A stretch of 36,263 bases of DNA from Pseudomonadota bacterium (GTDB lineage: Bacteria; Pseudomonadota; Gammaproteobacteria; Ga0077536), in NCBI GenBank assembly GCA_029977665.1, contig JAPOKK010000008.1:1-36263 (forward strand), read 5' to 3'. The translations under genes were made by a program, and so were the position numbers. This document shows positions 32,232 through 36,263 of the stretch, in pieces. A model generated the notes under the pieces. It made no database searches and was not told the DNA's origin. It saw nothing but the letters and a program-made list of their open reading frames with translations. The first letter of the stretch is position 1; every line of letters starts with the position of its first letter.

Positions 32232-33734
32232 ATGGCCATTTCCCGCCCGGGGCCGCGACAGGTACAGGAGCTCGGTGAATCCGTTTTTCTCGACATCGGC
32301 GACGCCGAGGCGGCCGAATTCGCGGCCCTGATGCACGGCAATCTCGAGATTTACGAAGCCCTCGATGCGCTGCCGGACGACCTGCCCCCGGTACGCTACC
32401 CGCGTACACCCGGCCGGCGCCCGGCGCCGGCGGACAACCCGCTCAATGCATGGTACTGGCAGACGGATATCGCCGGCGCCGCAGACGGGCCGCTCGCCGG
32501 CCGGCGCGTCGTGTTCAAGGACAACATCCTGGTTGCCGGGGTGCCCATGATGAACGGCTCGTCGACGCTCCAGGGCTACGTCCCCGACGTCGATGCAACC
32601 GCCGTGACACGCATTCTCGACGCCGGCGGCACGGTCGCCGGCAAGGCGCACAGCGAGTACTTCTGCACCTCGGGTGGCAGCCACACCAATGCAACCGGCC
32701 CGGTGCGCAACCCCCACGATGCCGCACGCACCGCCGGTGGCTCCTCGAGCGGCTGTGCCGCGCTCGTCGCCAACGGTGACGTGGACCTCGCCGTCGGCAC
32801 CGACCACGGCGGTTCGTGCCGCATCCCGGCCTCGTTCTGCGGCATCGTCGGCATGAAGCCGAGCTACGGCCTCGTGCCGTACACCGGCGTCATGCCGATC
32901 GACATCACCATCGATTACGTCGGCCCGATGACACGGACGGTTGCCGACAACGCGCTGTTGTTGAACGTGCTGGCCGGCGCCGACGGCATCGACCCCATGC
33001 AGGCCGGGATCCGGACACACGACTACCTCGCGCGACTCGGCGAACCGCTGGGCAGCCTCCGAATCGGGGTGGTCGAAGAAGGCTTCGCGCACGCCAACTC
33101 CGATCCGGGTGTCGATCGCCTGGTCCGCGCAGGCGCCGACACCCTGCGTCGTCTCGGCGCGACCGTCGAGCCGGTATCGATACCGCTGCATCGTTCGAGC
33201 GCCGCAATCTGGACCCCGATCTACATCGAAGGGCTGGTGGTTTCGATGATGCACGACAACGGCTTCGGTAAGAATCGCGCCGGCGCCTACGTCCCCAGCC
33301 TGATGAAGTACCACGCGGCGTGGCGCACGCAGACGCACAAGTTCGGCCCGCAGACCAAGCTGGTGATGCTGACCGGCGAGTACATGACCCGGGCCTACGG
33401 CGGTCAGTACTACGCCAAGGCGCAGAACCTGCGGCCACGCTTGCGGGCGGCCTACGATACGGCGCTGGCCGAGTACGACGTGCTGCTCATGCCGACCCTG
33501 CCGCTGACCGCACCGCCGCTACCGCCGCCGGACGCCGGCGCCGCCGAGATCGTCGCGCGCGCGCTTGAGATGGTGCCCAACACGCCGGCGTTCGACCTCA
33601 CCGGCCACCCGTCGCTGTCGCTGCCCTGCGGCACGCTCGACGGCCTGCCGGTGGGCATGATGCTGACCGGCCGCCATTTCGACGAGGCGACCCTCTACCA
33701 GGTCGCCCACGCGTTTGAACAGGATGCCGCCTGA
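32232..33734 (+). CDS. Amidase signature enzyme, nitrile-pathway (Rhodococcus AmdA-like) type
   Basis: A 500-residue serine amidase (acylamide to carboxylate and ammonia). The Ser-cisSer-Lys triad is Lys96 (VFKDNILVAGVPMMNGSST), Ser171 (AGGSSSGCAALVANGD) and Ser195 (GTDHGGSCRIPASFCGIVG), the same residue numbers as I recall for the rhodococcal nitrile-degradation amidase, with long further likeness (NPLNAWYWQTDI, TGHPSLSLPCG, GLPVGMMLTGRHFD). No nitrile hydratase subunit is in the window, so the amide may be imported or made otherwise. GAGG precedes ATG 32232-32234 by about 8 nt. An alpha/beta hydrolase gene follows 33 bp later, probably cotranscribed. It is divergent from the SnoaL-like gene. 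Confidence 0.92.
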   Translation: MAISRPGPRQVQELGESVFLDIGDAEAAEFAALMHGNLEIYEALDALPDDLPPVRYPRTPGRRPAPADNPLNAWYWQTDIAGAADGPLAGRRVVFKDNILVAGVPMMNGSSTLQGYVPDVDATAVTRILDAGGTVAGKAHSEYFCTSGGSHTNATGPVRNPHDAARTAGGSSSGCAALVANGDVDLAVGTDHGGSCRIPASFCGIVGMKPSYGLVPYTGVMPIDITIDYVGPMTRTVADNALLLNVLAGADGIDPMQAGIRTHDYLARLGEPLGSLRIGVVEEGFAHANSDPGVDRLVRAGADTLRRLGATVEPVSIPLHRSSAAIWTPIYIEGLVVSMMHDNGFGKNRAGAYVPSLMKYHAAWRTQTHKFGPQTKLVMLTGEYMTRAYGGQYYAKAQNLRPRLRAAYDTALAEYDVLLMPTLPLTAPPLPPPDAGAAEIVARALEMVPNTPAFDLTGHPSLSLPCGTLDGLPVGMMLTGRHFDEATLYQVAHAFEQDAA

Positions 33735-33767
33735 CAGGCGGCCGAGTGATCGAGGAGACAACCTGTC

Positions 33768-34538
33768 ATGGTTCTGGGACACGAGCTGTTCGGTACCGGG
33801 GAAGAAGGCGTCATCGTGATGCACGACTTCTACGGCTGCCGGGCTACCTGGGCTTTCGCCCGCAATTTCTTCGACGTGCGCCGTTTCACCTGGGCCTTCA
33901 CCGAGGTTCGCGGCTACGGCGAATCGCGACACATCGCCGGCGAATACACCCCCGTCGAGACGGCCGCCGACATCATGGCGCTGGCAGACAACCTCGGCTG
34001 GGAGCGGTTTCACATCGTCGGCCACTCCATGAGCGGCATGCTGGCGCAACGCGTCGTGCTCGACGGCGGTCCGCGCATCAAGTCCGCGGTGCTCAACACG
34101 CCGGTCGCGGCATCGGGTTTGAGCTTCACGCCCGAGGGCTTCGCTATCATCGAAGGCTCCATCACGAGCAATGCCCTGCTCGATCAGGCCTTCGACGCCC
34201 TGACCGGCGAGCGTCTGTGCCCGGAATGGCGTGAGGTCAAGACCCGACAGACACGTTCGAAGCGACTGGTCGCCGCGCAGCAGGCCTACCTCGAGAACCT
34301 GACGGAGCAGGGCTTCCTCGACGAGATTCGCGGCAACACCACGCCCATGCTGGTCATCATCGGTGAGTACGACATGGAACCCTTCACCGAGAAGACCGCG
34401 CGCGAAACGTTCGCCGCGTGGTATCCGAACGCCGAGATCGCGGTATGCCGCAACGCCGGTCACTATCCGCAGCAGGAAGCGCCCGTGTACGTCGCCACGG
34501 TCATGAACGAGTTTCTCGCGCGTCAGATCGATCGATGA
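33768..34538 (+). CDS. Alpha/beta hydrolase, second
   Basis: A 256-residue cytosolic hydrolase. Triad: Ser87 in VGHSMSGMLAQ, Asp202 in IGEYDMEPF, His232 in NAGHYPQQEAP. The oxyanion segment is VIVMHDFYGCRATW, with His-Asp in place of the usual His-Gly. Sixty-odd cap residues lie at about 115-185. It is 33 bp after the amidase stop with GAGGAGACAACCTGTC before ATG, so it is cotranscribed. It may cleave an ester or act after the amidase on the resulting acid's precursor; the order is not known. It is not closely like the hydrolase at 20964-21794. Confidence 0.87.
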   Translation: MVLGHELFGTGEEGVIVMHDFYGCRATWAFARNFFDVRRFTWAFTEVRGYGESRHIAGEYTPVETAADIMALADNLGWERFHIVGHSMSGMLAQRVVLDGGPRIKSAVLNTPVAASGLSFTPEGFAIIEGSITSNALLDQAFDALTGERLCPEWREVKTRQTRSKRLVAAQQAYLENLTEQGFLDEIRGNTTPMLVIIGEYDMEPFTEKTARETFAAWYPNAEIAVCRNAGHYPQQEAPVYVATVMNEFLARQIDR

Positions 34539-34751
34539 CGGACTCGGCCAGTTGTCGGGATCCTCAATAAGCCCGCGACAGCAGCTTGCCGGCGCGCGGC
34601 ACGCGTGTCGGCAGTCCGAACTCACGCATCCGGTTGCACGCCGCGGGCGCCGCGTGACCTCGACGAAACACGCCCGCCCGGATCGTACGTCAGGGAGTAC
34701 GCCCGCATCCCTGCACCACCCGACCGCGGGCAGCGCAATCGTTCCTGGCGG

Positions 34752-35450
34752 TCAGCAGGCATCACGTAGACGCAGAAAGATTCCCAAGCCAAGAGCCAGC
34801 AAAGGAAACGCTGCTGGTAACGGAACGGGCGTGTATTCGATCAGCAGCACCGGCGCGCTCGCCAGGCCCGCCTCTTTGGTATTCCAGGAGACACCACGAT
34901 TGGGCGTGGTCGTCAGGTCATCCGCCACACGGAGCATGTAGGAAACATAGCCATCGCCAATATCCGGAGCCCAGTCCCATACGCCCGCCGCGGGGAGGCT
35001 CCAATGCGCCCAATTGATGGGGTCGCCCGGGGACCATTGGCGAGTTGCCAGGGGAGTGGCGACACCCAGAGAAGGTGCGGTATTCCAAGTCACCTCGCCT
35101 TCGCCCCAGCCATCGTCACCGAGGTGGTTGAGCTGGACGACGAGCGGGTTCGACGTGTAGCCGGCCGGGGTCAACACCAGCGTCGCGCTCTCGATCGTCA
35201 CCGCGTCCGACAAGCCCGAGAGGTCGAACTTGAGCAGCGTGCGCGACACGCGGTCCCAGTCGAAGGCGATGCGCGATGTCGACGCAGCCGCCGCGCTGGA
35301 GGTGCCGTAGTTCTTGTCTGGTTCGTCAGCGTAGAAACCCACGCCGAAGACGACCTGCGTGTCGTCGACCGGATGAAGTTCCAGCACGGCGGCAGGTGCC
35401 GCGCTACTGAACAGATAAACCCCGAGCGCAGCAATGAGCTTCGTTTGCAT
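34752..35450 (-). CDS. VPLPA-CTERM DNRLRE-type exported protein
   Basis: A 232-residue exported protein. Signal peptide about 1-21 (KLIAALGVYLFSSAAPAAV). The mature part has the DNRLRE/CBM96-like pattern of a beta-sandwich: PVDDTQVVFGVGFYADEPDK with NYGTSSAA after it, SRTLLKFDLSGLSDAVTIES, GEGEVTWNTAPSLG and SYMLRVADD. The C-terminus is a VPLPA-CTERM sorting signal: VPLPAAFPLLALGLGIFLRL (209-228) then RD. GGAG lies 8 nt before ATG 35448-35450. An exosortase or archaeosortase-like enzyme elsewhere is required. It may bind polysaccharide at the surface, by analogy with other DNRLRE proteins. Confidence 0.88.
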   Translation of the reverse strand: MQTKLIAALGVYLFSSAAPAAVLELHPVDDTQVVFGVGFYADEPDKNYGTSSAAAASTSRIAFDWDRVSRTLLKFDLSGLSDAVTIESATLVLTPAGYTSNPLVVQLNHLGDDGWGEGEVTWNTAPSLGVATPLATRQWSPGDPINWAHWSLPAAGVWDWAPDIGDGYVSYMLRVADDLTTTPNRGVSWNTKEAGLASAPVLLIEYTPVPLPAAFPLLALGLGIFLRLRDAC

Positions 35451-35796
35451 GTGGCACTCCGTGGATCCGCGCGCGGCGCGGGAGTTGTATGTGATTGACG
35501 CCTTGAATCGTATGCCGCCGCTGGCGGTCGATACTGACCACGGTCAATCCGCCACGATGGCTGCCGGCTAGCGCGGCAGCTGCCTGCGAGCCGCTCATCG
35601 AGCGCGGAAGCCGTTTCCGATCCTGGTCAAGGCGGACCTGCGAGATCGGCACGAAGCTGCACGCCTTCGCGTGCCCGGAGGGGTAGACTGTCCACGGCGT
35701 CGCCGCCCCGGTGTCGCCGCTGTCGTTCGCGCCCCGCGACGAGTGATTCCGCTACCATCCGCGCGCGCGAGGCATGCGAGCCGAGGTCACGCTACG
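35451..35796. other. Gene-less divergent region
   Basis: This 346-bp stretch lies between the VPLPA-CTERM gene (minus) and a methyltransferase (plus). It should hold both promoters. I see CCGCC-GCT-GGCGG (35516-35528) and TGACC-AC-GGTCA (about 35535-35546), small inverted repeats of uncertain meaning, and no coding frame with a recognisable product. Confidence 0.45.
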
Positions 35797-36263
35797 ATGA
35801 ACGAACTCGATCTTCTGGTCGACCTGCACCGCGATGGTCGTCGTCAAGGCCCCGGCGGGGACGACGCAACCCGCCTGGCGATCACCCTCGCGGGTCTGGC
35901 CGCCGGCAAGGATCTCAGAATCGCCGACATCGGCTGCGGCACCGGCGCCGCCACGTTCGTATTGGCGAGGACGCTCGATGCCACCGTCACCGCGATCGAT
36001 TTCCTGCCGGCGTTTATCGACGAGCTTGCAGCCGCTGCCGCGCGCGCGGGGCTCGACGAGCGTATCGAGGCGCGCGTCGCCACGATGGAGGCGCTGCCTT
36101 TCGAGCCGCAGTCCTTCGACGCCATCTGGTCGGAGGGTGCCATCTACAACATGGGTTTCACGCGTGGCATCCAGGCGTGGCGTCGCTATCTGAAACCCGG
36201 CGGCATCCTGGCGGTGTCGGAACTCACCTGGCTGACGCGGACACGCCCCGCCGAACTCGAACA
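35797..36263 (+). CDS. Class I SAM-dependent methyltransferase, 5' part
   Basis: A gene that runs off the right edge; 155 codons are visible and no stop. ATG 35797-35799 follows GAGG by about 9 nt. SAM-binding motif I is IADIGCGTGAATFVLARTL (42-60) with Asp68 in ATVTAIDFLPAF as the acidic residue of motif II. Further on, MEALPFEPQSFDAIWSEGAI (97-116) and YLKPGGILAVSELTWL (131-146) are the post-I motifs of the UbiE/Methyltransf_11 group. The N-terminal MNELDLLVDLHRDGRRQGPG (1-20) followed by GDDATRLAITLA resembles methyltransferases of small molecules. Acceptor unknown. Confidence 0.9.
   Translation, partial: MNELDLLVDLHRDGRRQGPGGDDATRLAITLAGLAAGKDLRIADIGCGTGAATFVLARTLDATVTAIDFLPAFIDELAAAAARAGLDERIEARVATMEALPFEPQSFDAIWSEGAIYNMGFTRGIQAWRRYLKPGGILAVSELTWLTRTRPAELE

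Overview
This is a GC-rich window of about 36 kb with roughly 32 supported protein-coding genes and no rRNA, tRNA, CRISPR array or intact mobile element that I can see. The gene content (CYP153-type P450, PEP-CTERM/VPLPA-CTERM proteins, diheme cytochrome c peroxidase, and AraC, LysR and MarR regulators each beside a catabolic operon) suggests the chromosome of an environmental proteobacterium, most likely a hydrocarbon- or terpenoid-degrading gammaproteobacterium. The taxonomic call is inference; no ribosomal or marker gene is present.

Left end (1-1,337): a broken chrA remnant at the edge, then a diheme cytochrome c peroxidase. 1,647-5,473 (minus) is a tight operon: CYP153-family P450, adrenodoxin/putidaredoxin-type [2Fe-2S] ferredoxin, a small unknown membrane protein and two crotonase-fold enzymes. 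A divergent AraC regulator starts at 5,715. The intergenic region between them carries a 16/20-matching direct repeat spaced exactly 22 bp, a convincing AraC operator candidate. No ferredoxin reductase is present.

6,556-10,161 encodes a 1,201-residue secreted protein made of about 20 PD40/TolB-like propeller repeats, a calcium-binding thrombospondin-type segment and a C-terminal membrane anchor; its 3' end overlaps the AraC gene antisense by 101 bp. Then come a family VIII (class C beta-lactamase fold) esterase, an MFS transporter and an M20 amidohydrolase, all on the minus strand. 14,554-16,685 (plus) is a two-gene unit of a PEP-CTERM protein and a secreted von Willebrand A protein, downstream of a perfect 22-bp palindrome.

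16,835-19,602: a LysR regulator divergent from an AhpD/CMD-like protein, a PPOX-fold flavoprotein and a DUF1348 NTF2-like protein. 19,697-26,190 looks like a catabolic block: an MDR dehydrogenase (minus), then an alpha/beta hydrolase, LLM flavin monooxygenase, FAD-dependent monooxygenase-like protein and Old Yellow Enzyme (plus). Dehydrogenase, ene-reductase, oxygenase and hydrolase together are the activities needed to break an alicyclic enone or ketone through a lactone; the substrate is unknown. A MarR regulator (minus) and a second P450 plus SnoaL-like protein follow, with a palindromic operator candidate between them.

28,787-36,263: a large DUF2306 membrane protein, a second AraC regulator, a SnoaL-like protein divergent from a nitrile-pathway-type amidase and an alpha/beta hydrolase, a VPLPA-CTERM DNRLRE protein, and the 5' part of a SAM methyltransferase that runs off the window.
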